Assembly: GCF_018413605.1 (NCBI RefSeq)
Contig: NZ_JAHCDN010000001.1
Coordinates: 124,001 to 188,000, forward strand
Origin: Variovorax sp. PCZ-1
Lineage (GTDB): Bacteria > Pseudomonadota > Gammaproteobacteria > Burkholderiales > Burkholderiaceae_C
DNA length: 64,000 nucleotides
Reading direction: 5' to 3'
This document shows, piece by piece, positions 1-8,667 of this stretch (position 1 is its first letter; every line of letters begins with the position of its first letter). Both the position numbers and the translations under genes were made by a program. Below the pieces are notes generated by a model, which did not search any database, was not told where the DNA came from, and saw only the letters and a program-made list of their open reading frames with translations.

Positions 1-943
1 AGTCGCGCTCTAAGGCCTGATCGCTGTAGCAGGCATCGCCTTCCAGCCCGGCAGCTATCAGGCGTGCTTCGAGTTGATGCAAGGAGGCGATGCTCAGGGC
101 CTGAGGCGGTGAGGCCGCATGTTCTTGCGCCACACTGCAGGCCATCGAGCCTACCGCGCCCGCATTGCCTGTGAGGCCACTGCGCCATTGGTTATCCAGC
201 ACAAGGCCGCCGCCAATGAAGGTATCGATGAACACATACACAAAGCTCTTCGTGTTACGCCCGCGCCCTGCCACCAGCTCAGCCACACACGCAGCGGCCG
301 TGTCTTTGATGAATTGCACAGGGATTGGCGTGAGCTTGCTGAGCTCGGTGCCCAGATCAAATGCGCCCCAAGCCGCAGCGCGATCTGGATCAACACCCAG
401 CACATTTGGCCAGCCCCCAATCGACAGAGGTGCGGCCACACCAATGCCTGCAATACGTTCAGACAGTTCTGCACCCAGGCGTTGAGGCATGGTCAGCAGT
501 TGCTTTTTCAAGTGCGCAAGCAACTGAGGTGGATCTGGAAAATCATACGAGAGTGAATCTCGCTCACGCACCTGGCCTGTGAAATCCAATAGCAGTGTAT
601 CGACGCTGCGCCGCCCCACTTTGATACCAATGGAAAAAGCGCCATCAGGATTGAGCGCAATCGGCACGCTGGGCTGACCCACCTTGCCGCGTACTGCTTC
701 TTGCTTGACGACCAAACCATCTCCGATCAGCCGATCAATGATGAGCGATACGGTTTGTGTGGACAGATGCGTTAGGCGTGCGAGTTCAGCTTTGGGGCAG
801 CTACCGTGCAAACGAATGGCTTGCAACACCACACGCTCGTTGTATTGGCGCATGCCCAACTGATTGGAGCCACGCGGCTTGAAATGCAAGCCTTCGTCGC
901 TGGCATTCTCGTTCGCGTGCGTGCTTACATCAAAGTCCTGCAT
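1..943 (-). CDS. ROK-family transcriptional regulator (partial, runs off window)
   Basis: This is a sugar-responsive repressor of the NagC/XylR (ROK) type, truncated by the window edge, with about 314 codons visible. From the ATG at 943 the protein has a winged-helix segment around residues 33-75 (reading ...ELARLTHLSTQTVS...), then a ROK domain with a visible IGVAAPL stretch, a glycine-rich FIGGGLVLDN segment and an NAGAVGS segment. Its start overlaps the 3' end of the FucU/RbsD gene by 14 nt, so it is the last visible gene of the sugar ABC operon and probably controls it. ROK regulators usually bind a sugar or sugar phosphate; the ligand here is unknown. The C-terminal end is not seen. Confidence 0.85.
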   Translation of the reverse strand, partial: MQDFDVSTHANENASDEGLHFKPRGSNQLGMRQYNERVVLQAIRLHGSCPKAELARLTHLSTQTVSLIIDRLIGDGLVVKQEAVRGKVGQPSVPIALNPDGAFSIGIKVGRRSVDTLLLDFTGQVRERDSLSYDFPDPPQLLAHLKKQLLTMPQRLGAELSERIAGIGVAAPLSIGGWPNVLGVDPDRAAAWGAFDLGTELSKLTPIPVQFIKDTAAACVAELVAGRGRNTKSFVYVFIDTFIGGGLVLDNQWRSGLTGNAGAVGSMACSVAQEHAASPPQALSIASLHQLEARLIAAGLEGDACYSDQALERD

Positions 944-1394
944 CTGAAGTCAGCACGCCTTTTTTGAAAATGAAATTAGCGTAAGCAGCAGTCTCGCCAG
1001 TCTGGACAATCACATAAGCTTTTTGCGCTTGCTCATAAAACGCAAATCGCTCCAGCGCCTGTACGTTGATGCCTCGGTTGGCAGGGTCGGCATGCACTAA
1101 CAGGTAGACGGCTTCTTGCGCGGCGTTGCGATAGCCGGCAGGTGATTCGCTGGCATGCATGTAAGCCACGGGCTGCTCTTTGGGTATACCCAGTGGCAGC
1201 ACGGATAGCACCGCTTGCGCTGCTCTAAGCAGACTCACGCCGGGCAAGCGAATGATGACTTGCGATGTGGTTTGTGAGCGGTAGCGCATCGCCGTGAAAT
1301 TCGCATCGGCAAGCACAATCGAATCTTCGTGCCCCATTTCCGCGAGTGCTTTCAGCAGCTCTGGGCAAAGGACGGGATCAATATTTTTCAGCAT
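930..1394 (-). CDS. RbsD/FucU family sugar mutarotase (pyranase)
   Basis: A 154-residue protein of the RbsD/FucU fold, which interconverts pyranose/furanose or alpha/beta forms of imported sugars so that a kinase can use them. The start MLKNIDPVL, the EMGHEDSIVLADANF segment and a C-terminal FIFKKGVL are typical, and the length is normal for FucU. It lies 21 nt downstream of the ABC ATPase gene and overlaps the ROK regulator gene, so it belongs to the transport operon. The family is certain. The sugar (ribose, fucose or fructose) is not decided by the sequence. Confidence 0.85.
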   Translation of the reverse strand: MLKNIDPVLCPELLKALAEMGHEDSIVLADANFTAMRYRSQTTSQVIIRLPGVSLLRAAQAVLSVLPLGIPKEQPVAYMHASESPAGYRNAAQEAVYLLVHADPANRGINVQALERFAFYEQAQKAYVIVQTGETAAYANFIFKKGVLTSDAGL

Positions 1395-1415
1395 GGTGCA
1401 GGATCAGAGCATGTC

Positions 1416-2201
1416 TTATGCCAGAGCATCGATTGGCAGTTCATCAACAGTTTTTGCACCCGTCATCACCGCCACCGTATCGCTCATGCTGATCTTTTTA
1501 GGATTCACAATCGCAGCGCGTTTACCCAAGCGCTGGATGTGGATACGGTCTGCAATTTCAAAGACATGCGGCATATTGTGGGAAATCAAAATCACGGGCA
1601 GACCTTTGTCGCGCACACGGCGAATCAGCTCCAGCACCATATTACCTTCTTTCACGCCCAGCGCTGCCGTGGGCTCATCCATGATGACCACATGTTTGGC
1701 GAAAGCCGCTGCGCGCGCCACGGCGACGCATTGGCGCTGACCACCAGAGAGCGTCTCGACAGACTGCGTCATGGAGCGGATGCCCACTTTGAGATCATTC
1801 ATACGCTCGACAGCTTGCGCGAGCATGGTTTTCTTATCAAGAATTCTCAGCAAACGACCGATCGCGCCAAACCTGGTGAGCTCGCGGCCAAGGAAGAGAT
1901 TCTCTGCAATCGTCATCGCTGGTGCCACTGCAAGATCTTGGTACACCGTCTCAATCCCGGAGCGGCGCGCATCAATCGGTGATTTGAAATACACCGCTTG
2001 GCCATCGAGCAGGATGCTGCCTTCATCGGGCACAGTTGCGCCCGAGAGTGCTTTAATGAGAGACGACTTACCAGCGCCGTTGTCACCAATCACCGCCATG
2101 ATTTCGCCTTCGCGCAGCTCAAAATCCACACCATCAAGTGCGGTGACTTGACCGTAGCGCTTGATCAAACCTTTGGCTTCAAAAACAAGGGGTCTGCTCA
2201 T
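1416..2201 (-). CDS. Sugar ABC transporter ATP-binding protein
   Basis: A 261-residue cytoplasmic ATPase of the RbsA/FrcA type that powers sugar uptake through the neighbouring permease. It has Walker A GDNGAGKSS near residue 41, the signature LSGGQRQ, and Walker B VVIMDEPTAAL. It has a single ATPase domain, about half the length of the two-domain RbsA, as in the FrcA subgroup. I chose the ATG at 2201, 2 nt after the permease stop; a longer open frame upstream is only antisense shadow of the permease region. The order binding protein-permease-ATPase-mutarotase-regulator supports one operon. Confidence 0.9.
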   Translation of the reverse strand: MSRPLVFEAKGLIKRYGQVTALDGVDFELREGEIMAVIGDNGAGKSSLIKALSGATVPDEGSILLDGQAVYFKSPIDARRSGIETVYQDLAVAPAMTIAENLFLGRELTRFGAIGRLLRILDKKTMLAQAVERMNDLKVGIRSMTQSVETLSGGQRQCVAVARAAAFAKHVVIMDEPTAALGVKEGNMVLELIRRVRDKGLPVILISHNMPHVFEIADRIHIQRLGKRAAIVNPKKISMSDTVAVMTGAKTVDELPIDALA

Positions 2202-2203
2202 GA

Positions 2204-3175
2204 TCAACGTGCCTTCTTGTGAGAGAGCTGATCCACAGCCACCGCCAAAATCACCAGCACGCCTGTGACCAGCAGCTGCACGACCGAAGGCACACCCATC
2301 AGCGTAAGCCCATTGCGAAACACACCGACGATCACCGCACCGACCAGCGTACCTAAAATAATGCCACGCCCACCAAACAGCGAGGTTCCACCCAGCACCA
2401 CAGCCGTGATCGCATCGAGATTTTCTGTTTGCCCTGCTTGCGGATCGCCGATGCCGGTGCGCGCGACTGAAAGCATAGCGGCAAGGCCATAAAAAACACC
2501 AGCAAGGACGTAAACGCCGATCAACACTTTGTCCACGCCAATACCCGTGAGGCGCGAAGCCTCGGGCGCATTGCCCACAGCGTAGATGTGCCGCCCAGGG
2601 GCTGTGTCGCTCAAAAAGCGCCACATCAAAATATACAAACCGATCATGATCAGCGTGCCATAGCTCACTTGCGTGCCAAAGGCATCAAAGGTATTGCCAA
2701 TCATCGTTAGGCTTTCTGGCAAATCCGTCACAGATGCTGACGAGGTGTAGATCTGCGTTGTCGCAAACGCAATATTCATCGTGCCTAAAGTGACGATGAA
2801 GGAGGGCAGCTTTGCCTTCGTGACCAGCAGGCCATTGATCAGGCCAAACAAAGCTGTCACGGCAATGCCGCAGAGTATGGCCAAGCCAACAGGTAGCTCG
2901 TTTTCTACGGCGAGCTTGGTCATCACCATTGAGCCCAGCGCCATCACCATGCCGCAAGACAAATCAATGCCAGCGGTGAGGATGATGAGCGTCATGCCGA
3001 TAGCCAAGACGCCCACCACCATCACCTGCTGCGTGATCAGGGAGAGGTTTTCTCCCGTGAAGAAGCGATCTGTTTGCGAGGCAAAAAAGAGGCAGGCTGC
3101 GGCCAAAGCCACCCAGGGCCCGAGCACATTCCAAGGGAGATTTTTCACGGTCTGCATCATTTTTTGCACACTCAA
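2204..3175 (-). CDS. Sugar ABC transporter permease (RbsC/FrcC family)
   Basis: A 323-residue inner-membrane permease of the BPD_transp_2 family. Many hydrophobic helices are visible, with the conserved ILTAGIDLSCGMVMAL segment and a GGTSLFGGRG motif near the C-terminus that is typical of ribose/fructose-type permeases. It forms the translocation channel for the periplasmic binding protein encoded 11 nt upstream and the ATPase encoded 2 nt downstream. The family is clear; the sugar is inferred only from the neighbours. Confidence 0.92.
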   Translation of the reverse strand: MSVQKMMQTVKNLPWNVLGPWVALAAACLFFASQTDRFFTGENLSLITQQVMVVGVLAIGMTLIILTAGIDLSCGMVMALGSMVMTKLAVENELPVGLAILCGIAVTALFGLINGLLVTKAKLPSFIVTLGTMNIAFATTQIYTSSASVTDLPESLTMIGNTFDAFGTQVSYGTLIMIGLYILMWRFLSDTAPGRHIYAVGNAPEASRLTGIGVDKVLIGVYVLAGVFYGLAAMLSVARTGIGDPQAGQTENLDAITAVVLGGTSLFGGRGIILGTLVGAVIVGVFRNGLTLMGVPSVVQLLVTGVLVILAVAVDQLSHKKAR

Positions 3176-3186
3176 CTCAGTTCAGA

Positions 3187-4179
3187 TTACTTCTTGCCCC
3201 AGCACATGTCCAGGCCCTTCTTGGTGTCCACGCTATCCACACCTTTGATGGCTGTGTTGGCGATCAAAGTCACGCCGGTATCAACGTAGCCAGATTGTTT
3301 TTTGCCTGTCTTAGCGTATTCCACGCCAGCGGCCACGCCCATCGAAGCCATCTTCAGGGGGTATTGCTGCGAGGTTGCGGCGATGATGCCTTTGGCTGTC
3401 TCTTTGATGCCTTGGCAGCCACCGTCAACCGACACAATCGTCACGCCTTTTTCTTTACCTGCTTTTTTCAGCGCGTTGTAGGCACCCACAGCGGCTGGCT
3501 CATTGATCGTGTACACGAGGTTCACGTCTGGGTTTTTCTGCAAGCAGTTTTCCATGCCGGTTTGGCCTTTGGCGGTGTCACCAAAGCTGTCAGCCATGCA
3601 GACCACGCCAGCAGCCTTGCCGCCGAGCTCATTGCTCTTGGCATCGGGTGCCGTCATGCCCATGCCCTTCAAGAAACCGTTGTGACGCTGCGCGCCCACG
3701 GGGTGACCTGGGAACAAATCGAGGGTCACGATTTTGGCTGGCTTGCCGCCCAGAGCTGCTTTGGCGTATTCACCGATCAGCACGCCAGCTTTGTAGTTGT
3801 CAGTTGCAAACAAGGCATCAGCGCCTTCAACCGGGCTGTCCAACGCAATCACTTGCACGCCTTTGGCTTGCGCCTTCTTGATGGCGGGCACAACGGCATC
3901 GCCGCTGGAGGTGATGAGAATGGTTTTCGCACCAGCGGAAGTCATGTTCTCAATCGCTGCGATCTGGCTGGCAGTGTCGCCGTCTTGTTTGCCAGCAGCG
4001 GTCATCAGCTTCACGCCAGATTTCTTGGCTTCAGCTTGCGCGCCTTCCTTCATCTTCACGAAGAAAGGGTTGGTTTCGGTTTTGGTGATGAGGCCGACAA
4101 CGACCTGATCTTTGGCGATAGCTGCACCGGCAAGGGCGATGCCAGCGAGAGCCAACGTGGCTTTGAGTTTGAAGGACAT
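3187..4179 (-). CDS. Periplasmic sugar-binding protein of ABC transporter (RbsB/FrcB type)
   Basis: A 330-residue periplasmic binding protein of the Peripla_BP_4 (LacI-like) fold. The signal peptide MSFKLKATLALAGIALAGAAIA ends before KDQVVVG, and the mature N-terminus reads GLITKTETNPFFVKM, typical of sugar-binding proteins. It contains TINEPAAVGAYNAL and ends in CWGKK. It is the first gene of the leftward operon and faces a kinase gene across a 160-bp divergent region. A fructose-type substrate is an inference from the fructokinase-like neighbour. Confidence 0.9.
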   Translation of the reverse strand: MSFKLKATLALAGIALAGAAIAKDQVVVGLITKTETNPFFVKMKEGAQAEAKKSGVKLMTAAGKQDGDTASQIAAIENMTSAGAKTILITSSGDAVVPAIKKAQAKGVQVIALDSPVEGADALFATDNYKAGVLIGEYAKAALGGKPAKIVTLDLFPGHPVGAQRHNGFLKGMGMTAPDAKSNELGGKAAGVVCMADSFGDTAKGQTGMENCLQKNPDVNLVYTINEPAAVGAYNALKKAGKEKGVTIVSVDGGCQGIKETAKGIIAATSQQYPLKMASMGVAAGVEYAKTGKKQSGYVDTGVTLIANTAIKGVDSVDTKKGLDMCWGKK

Positions 4180-4267
4180 GCTTGTCTCCTGAGAATGAAG
4201 TTGAAAAATTTGAACGACGTATAGCAGCTCATTTGCGTGCTGTTGATATTCTCTTGCAGAAATGATT

Positions 4268-4288
4268 AATAAATCAAGTGGTTTTATT
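4268..4288. promoter_or_regulatory. Candidate operator in the divergent sugar ABC/kinase promoter region
   Basis: The 160-bp region between the two divergent sugar genes (4180-4339) is AT-rich and contains the inverted repeat AATAAA-N9-TTTATT. ROK repressors such as NagC and Mlc bind AT-rich inverted repeats, and a ROK regulator lies at the end of the operon, so this is a plausible operator. No clear pair of promoter hexamers could be fixed. Confidence 0.3.
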
Positions 4289-4339
4289 TATGGAAAACCC
4301 TATACTTTCGCTCAGTAAAAATCCGCTCTAATTCTCTTC

Positions 4340-5329
4340 ATGATTGCTTGTTACGGCGAAGCCTTGGTTGATCTTTTTGTGAGTCCTTACTCTCGTGATA
4401 GCCTGCGTACAGATTCGCAAGCTTGTCTTGGCGGTTCAGTTTTTAATTTCTGTCTTGCGGCGCAGCGGCAGGGCATGAACAGTCTGTATCTCAATGCTTT
4501 GTCGACTGATAGCTTTGGGCGGCAGTTTGCTCATTTGCTGCAAACGGAAGGTGTATTGATTGATGCGGAGGCCTGTCCAGAGCCAACATCGATTGCCGTG
4601 ATCCAGTTGGATACGCAGGGCAAAGCTACTTATGCATTTCATCGTATAGGTATTGCAGATACTGCGCGAAGTGCTGCAAAAATCATAGCGAATTGGCGAT
4701 CCGAGGTGACAAGTTTGCACACGGGATGCTTGATGCTGATGCCGGATACTTGGTTGCAAACCCAGCAAATTGTGGCGCACGCAACCCAAGGCGGTTGCGT
4801 GGTGAGCGTCGATGCCAATTTGCGACCCGCTGTTGTGGCGGATCATCCAGCCTATGTGGCCTGTGTCCAAGCGGCTTGCGCTGCAGCGCATGTGGTGAAG
4901 GTCAGCGACGATGATTTGGTGACGCTGGGAATGTTAGCGCCTGCAGACATGAGCGATATGCATGCTGTGGTTCGAGCAGCGCGCGAAATGTTGAGTGATG
5001 CGAGCACCACGAGGCTCGTGGCATTGACCTTAGGCGAGAGGGGCGCCTGGCTACTCACGCAGGAGCACAGTGTATTTGAAGCAGCACCCAGCGGCGTCAT
5101 CGTGAAAGACACTGTAGGCGCAGGCGACAGCTTTGCTGCCGCGCTTCTTGCGCATTTGCAGAGCCAAGAGATGCTGACAGTAGCGCGCTTGGAGCAGGGG
5201 TTAGCAGTTGAAGTGTTGCATGCTGCATTGCTTCATGCGGTGGCAGCTGCAGCGCTTTGTGTACAGCGCACAGGCTGTGATCCCGCGACTTGGAAAGAAA
5301 CAGCAGATTTCGTTCGCCGGCAACAATAA
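4340..5329 (+). CDS. PfkB-family carbohydrate kinase, fructokinase-like
   Basis: A 329-residue sugar kinase of the ribokinase/PfkB family. It opens with IACYGEALVDL, has LGGSVFNFCLAAQRQG (substrate-side signature 1) and the ATP-side signature DTVGAGDSFAAALL with the catalytic Asp. It is divergent from the sugar ABC operon and shares its control region, which suggests that it phosphorylates the imported sugar in the cytoplasm. Fructokinase is the likeliest activity from the general pattern, but ribokinase-like specificity cannot be excluded. Confidence 0.8.
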   Translation: MIACYGEALVDLFVSPYSRDSLRTDSQACLGGSVFNFCLAAQRQGMNSLYLNALSTDSFGRQFAHLLQTEGVLIDAEACPEPTSIAVIQLDTQGKATYAFHRIGIADTARSAAKIIANWRSEVTSLHTGCLMLMPDTWLQTQQIVAHATQGGCVVSVDANLRPAVVADHPAYVACVQAACAAAHVVKVSDDDLVTLGMLAPADMSDMHAVVRAAREMLSDASTTRLVALTLGERGAWLLTQEHSVFEAAPSGVIVKDTVGAGDSFAAALLAHLQSQEMLTVARLEQGLAVEVLHAALLHAVAAAALCVQRTGCDPATWKETADFVRRQQ

Positions 5330-5422
5330 AAAAGAAATCAGCTGCGCATAACGCAGGCTTGGGATCTAACTGGCCTTGCCCTTGAGATCACTTGGGCTTA
5401 TCACTCCAACGATAATCTGAGC

Positions 5423-5878
5423 ATGTTCAGTATCAAAAACAAAACGCTCGCTGCTTGGCTTGCATTTATTGGTGGACCTTTAGGTTTGCATCGCTTTTAT
5501 TTGCACGGCATGTTGGATTGGATCGGATGGCTGCTGCCCATTCCTACGGCCCTGGGTATCTATGGCATTCAACGCGTGCAGCAGTTGGGGCAGGATGATG
5601 TGCTCAGTTGGCTGCTGATTCCATTACTGGGTTTCACGATCGCGGGTTGTGCACTGACGGGCATCGTGTATGCGCTGTCGACGCCTGAGAAGTGGAATGC
5701 GAAATTCAATCCTTCATTGGATGCTGAAGCCAAACCAGGGCAGACCAATTGGTTCACCATCATGGCCATTGTTGCTTCACTCATGATTGGCGCTGCTGTG
5801 CTGATGGCGAGTATCGCGTTCAGCTTTCAGCGCTACTTTGATTACCAGATCGAAGCATCACGCAAGATTTCGCAGTAA
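5423..5878 (+). CDS. TM2-domain membrane protein
   Basis: A 151-residue integral membrane protein. The N-terminus has the TM2 signature: KNKTLAAWLAFIGGPLGLHRFYL followed by a second hydrophobic segment. Further hydrophobic stretches lie at about residues 66-88 and 113-135. The function of bacterial TM2 proteins is unknown. It lies 93 nt downstream of the kinase and converges on the Lrp gene, with 4 nt between the two stops. No link to sugar uptake is shown. Confidence 0.75.
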   Translation: MFSIKNKTLAAWLAFIGGPLGLHRFYLHGMLDWIGWLLPIPTALGIYGIQRVQQLGQDDVLSWLLIPLLGFTIAGCALTGIVYALSTPEKWNAKFNPSLDAEAKPGQTNWFTIMAIVASLMIGAAVLMASIAFSFQRYFDYQIEASRKISQ

Positions 5879-5882
5879 TTCA

Positions 5883-6356
5883 TTACACGGGCAAAGCTGT
5901 CGTCGATTTCACGCTATCGAGCATGAAGCTCGTTTTGCAATCCTGCACGCTCGGATGCTTGAGCAAGGTATCCATCACAAAGCGCGAGTAGGCAGCCATA
6001 TCTCGCACCACGACTTTGAGCAAGTAATCCATCTCACCCGTGAGTGCCGCGCACTCCACCACTTCTGGCCACACCTGAACTGCCGTGCGGAACAAATCCA
6101 TGGGGTTGCGCTTATGGCTTTCTGTGTGTTTTTCCAGGCGCACATTGATGTAGGCCACAAGGCCGAGGCCGACGCTGGTGGGCTTCACAAGTGCCACATA
6201 ACGATCAATGATCCCAGCTTCTTCCAGGCGCTTGACACGGCGCAACACCGCACTGGGCGAAAGGCTGACGTTTTCTGCGATCACATCATAGGTGGCGCGG
6301 CCATCGCTTTGTAATATGCGCAAAATCGCTGAATCTAGCTTGTCGAGTGCTTCCAT
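5883..6356 (-). CDS. Lrp/AsnC family transcriptional regulator
   Basis: A 157-residue leucine-responsive-type regulator. The N-terminal winged helix reads LDKLDSAILRILQSDGRATY...LSPSAVLRRVKRLEEAGII, and the C-terminal RAM (ligand-binding) domain carries ALTGEMDYLLKVV. I chose the ATG at 6356 (MEALDKLD); an in-frame start 33 nt upstream is possible. It is divergent from hppD across about 250 bp, and this placement next to tyrosine/phenylalanine catabolism suggests that it senses an aromatic amino acid and controls hppD-phhA. That role is inferred from position. Confidence 0.88.
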   Translation of the reverse strand: MEALDKLDSAILRILQSDGRATYDVIAENVSLSPSAVLRRVKRLEEAGIIDRYVALVKPTSVGLGLVAYINVRLEKHTESHKRNPMDLFRTAVQVWPEVVECAALTGEMDYLLKVVVRDMAAYSRFVMDTLLKHPSVQDCKTSFMLDSVKSTTALPV

Positions 6357-6444
6357 TGCACGTATTTTGCATGAAAACTGCAAATTCATGCGAATTCGTA
6401 GTGGATATTGCAGGAAAAATGACGTGTCCGCGATCTACAGTTCC

Positions 6445-6570
6445 TTTTGAACGCAAAAGGCGCAAAAAATACGCGGAAGACGCAGAAAGAACTCCAAAAG
6501 TTTATAACTGCTCCCTCCTCGATTCATGAATTGATTTTTGGTTTTCTTTTTGCGCCTTCTGCGTTCAAAA
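6445..6570. repeat. Long inverted repeat element, copy 1 (upstream of hppD)
   Basis: Two 24-nt arms, 6445-6468 and 6547-6570, are reverse complements with one mismatch (core GAACGCAAAAGGCGCAAAAA). The left arm continues into further ACGC-purine units (ACGCGGAAGACGCAGAAAG). It fills most of the Lrp-hppD intergenic region. A related element lies at 8549-8662, so the two flank hppD-phhA. It is probably a dispersed non-coding repeat. Confidence 0.8.
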
Positions 6571-6604
6571 AATCCCACTGCAGCTAACCAGAAAGTAAGA
6601 AGCG

Positions 6605-7705
6605 ATGAGCACAACAACTTGGGACAATCCCATGGGCACGGCCGGATTTGAATTTATTGAATACGCCGCGCCCGATCCAAAAGCCATGGGCGAACTCTTT
6701 GAGCGCATGGGCTTCAAGCCGATTGCCAAGCATCGCCACAAAGCCGTGACGCTTTATCGCCAAGGCGGGATCAACTTCATCATCAATGCAGAGCCGGATT
6801 CGTTTGCGCAGCGCTTTGCGCGCCTGCATGGCCCGAGCATTTGTGCGATTGCGTTTCGTGTGAAGGATGCCAAGTTTGCGCATGAGCGCGCGGTGAGCCT
6901 GGGCGCATGGAGCTATGGCGGCACGGCGGGCCCCGGTGAGCTGAACATCCCAGCCATCAAGGGCATTGGCGATTCAGTCATTTATTTCGTGGACAAATGG
7001 CGCGGTAAGAATGGTGCGAATGATGGTGATCTTGGCAACATCAGTTTCTTTGATGTAGATTTCGAGCCGCTGCCCGGCATCACAGCCACTGATCTGAACC
7101 CACCCGGACACGGCCTCACCTACATCGACCATCTCACACACAACGTGCATCGCGGGCGCATGAACGAATGGTCAGAGTTTTACGAGCGCCTCTTCAACTT
7201 CCGCGAAGTACGTTACTTTGACATCGAAGGCCAAGCCACAGGCGTGAAGAGCAAGGCCATGACCAGCCCCTGCGGCCAGATTCGTATCCCGATCAACGAA
7301 GAAGGCAATGAGAAGGCCGGACAGATCACCGAGTATCTGGATCGCTATCGCGGCGAAGGCATTCAGCACATTGCCATGGGTTCGACGAATTTGTATGACA
7401 CGGTGGATGCGCTGCAAATGGCGGGGGTGAAGCTCTTGCAAACCAGCGAGACCTACTACGAGCTTCTGCCCAAGCGCATCCCTGGCCATGGTGAAGATGT
7501 GGAAGGTTTGAAATCACGCAACATCCTCGTTGATGGCAACAAAGATGAGTTGCTGCTACAAATCTTCAGCGAGAACCAACTTGGCCCGATCTTCTTTGAA
7601 TTCATTCAACGCAAAGGCAATGAAGGCTTTGGCGAAGGTAACTTCAAAGCGCTGTTTGAGACGATGGAGCTAGATCAAATCAAGCGCGGAGCTTTGAAAG
7701 CGTAA
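6605..7705 (+). CDS. hppD: 4-hydroxyphenylpyruvate dioxygenase
   Basis: A 366-residue non-heme Fe(II) dioxygenase that converts 4-hydroxyphenylpyruvate to homogentisate in tyrosine breakdown. The two vicinal-oxygen-chelate halves are visible. The iron ligands can be placed in YIDHLTHNV (His), GEGIQHIAMG (His) and the C-terminal IFFEFIQRKG (Glu). Length is normal. The next gene is phhA, 5 nt downstream, so the pair forms a phenylalanine-to-homogentisate operon. A divergent Lrp-family gene is the likely regulator. The start is the ATG at 6605. Confidence 0.96.
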   Translation: MSTTTWDNPMGTAGFEFIEYAAPDPKAMGELFERMGFKPIAKHRHKAVTLYRQGGINFIINAEPDSFAQRFARLHGPSICAIAFRVKDAKFAHERAVSLGAWSYGGTAGPGELNIPAIKGIGDSVIYFVDKWRGKNGANDGDLGNISFFDVDFEPLPGITATDLNPPGHGLTYIDHLTHNVHRGRMNEWSEFYERLFNFREVRYFDIEGQATGVKSKAMTSPCGQIRIPINEEGNEKAGQITEYLDRYRGEGIQHIAMGSTNLYDTVDALQMAGVKLLQTSETYYELLPKRIPGHGEDVEGLKSRNILVDGNKDELLLQIFSENQLGPIFFEFIQRKGNEGFGEGNFKALFETMELDQIKRGALKA

Positions 7706-7710
7706 AGACG

Positions 7711-8547
7711 ATGGCTGTCAAACCTGTGATCTATGGTCAATCTGATCGCCCCCCGCGTGGGGACTATTCGCGAGCGCGTGAGGATTACACCTGCGATCAA
7801 AACTTTACGGCCTACACCGAAGACGATCACGATACATGGCGTAAGCTTTACTCACGACAGCGGGCTTTGCTGCCAGGCTTAGCCGCGCAAAGATTCATCG
7901 ATCTGCTGCCACAGCTCAATGCCGCTCAAGGTATTCCACGCTTTGAAGACATCAACGCGCGCCTCTTGCCCGCTACGGGTTGGCAACTCGTCGGCGTGCC
8001 GGGGCTGATTCCCGAAGTGCCATTTTTCACACTGCTGGCCAATCGCAAATTCCCCGTCACCGATTGGATTCGCACACCAGCTGAGATGGATTACGTCGTC
8101 GAGCCTGATATCTTTCACGATCTCTTTGGGCATGTGCCTCTGCTCTTTGATCGCACGTATGCCGATCACATTCAAGCTTATGGCCAGGGCGCGCTGAAAG
8201 CGCATGCCTTAGAAAACAAGGATGAGAGTTGTCAAGCTGCAGTCGAGCATTTGTCGCGCTTGTATTGGTACACCATTGAATTCGGTCTGCAGCGAGAGGG
8301 CGAAGATGTACGTGCTTACGGCGCAGGTATTCTGAGCAGCCCAGGTGAGCTCGCGCATAGCGTGCAGTCGCCCGAGCCTGAGCGCTTGCCGCTCACTCAT
8401 CCGCAAGAAATACTGCGCTGCATGGCGTCAACCTACAAGATTGATTCGTATCAGTCACAGTATTTCGTGATCGAAAATTTTGAAGCCCTGCTGGCGTTGA
8501 CTGCGCCGGATTTCACGCCTTATTACAGACAGTTGGCGCTCAGCTAG
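7711..8547 (+). CDS. phhA: Phenylalanine 4-monooxygenase
   Basis: A 278-residue pterin-dependent hydroxylase that makes tyrosine from phenylalanine. The iron-binding facial triad is visible: FHDLFGHVPLL supplies two His, and the Glu is in the downstream WYTIEFGLQREG segment. It has the bacterial length and lacks the animal regulatory domain. It is co-directional with hppD with a 5-nt gap, so transcription is probably shared. The downstream side carries the second long inverted repeat. Confidence 0.96.
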   Translation: MAVKPVIYGQSDRPPRGDYSRAREDYTCDQNFTAYTEDDHDTWRKLYSRQRALLPGLAAQRFIDLLPQLNAAQGIPRFEDINARLLPATGWQLVGVPGLIPEVPFFTLLANRKFPVTDWIRTPAEMDYVVEPDIFHDLFGHVPLLFDRTYADHIQAYGQGALKAHALENKDESCQAAVEHLSRLYWYTIEFGLQREGEDVRAYGAGILSSPGELAHSVQSPEPERLPLTHPQEILRCMASTYKIDSYQSQYFVIENFEALLALTAPDFTPYYRQLALS

Positions 8548-8548
8548 A

Positions 8549-8662
8549 AGAACGCAAAAGTCGCAAAAATACGCAAAAAACGCAGAAGTGGAAACCAAAA
8601 TTTAAAACCGCTTCGTCTTCTTTTTTACGTCTTTTGCGTAGCTTCTGCGCATTTTGTGTTCT
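8549..8662. repeat. Long inverted repeat element, copy 2 (downstream of phhA)
   Basis: An imperfect long palindrome: 8549-8588 (AGAACGCAAAAGTCGC... ACGCAGAAG) pairs with 8621-8662 (TTTTTTACGTCTTTTGCG ... TGTGTTCT). It has the same ACGCAAAA/ACGCAGAA units as the copy at 6445-6570. It lies between the convergent phhA and 8668-9966 genes, where the hairpin could also stop transcription from both sides. Confidence 0.75.
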
Positions 8663-8667
8663 ATCGC

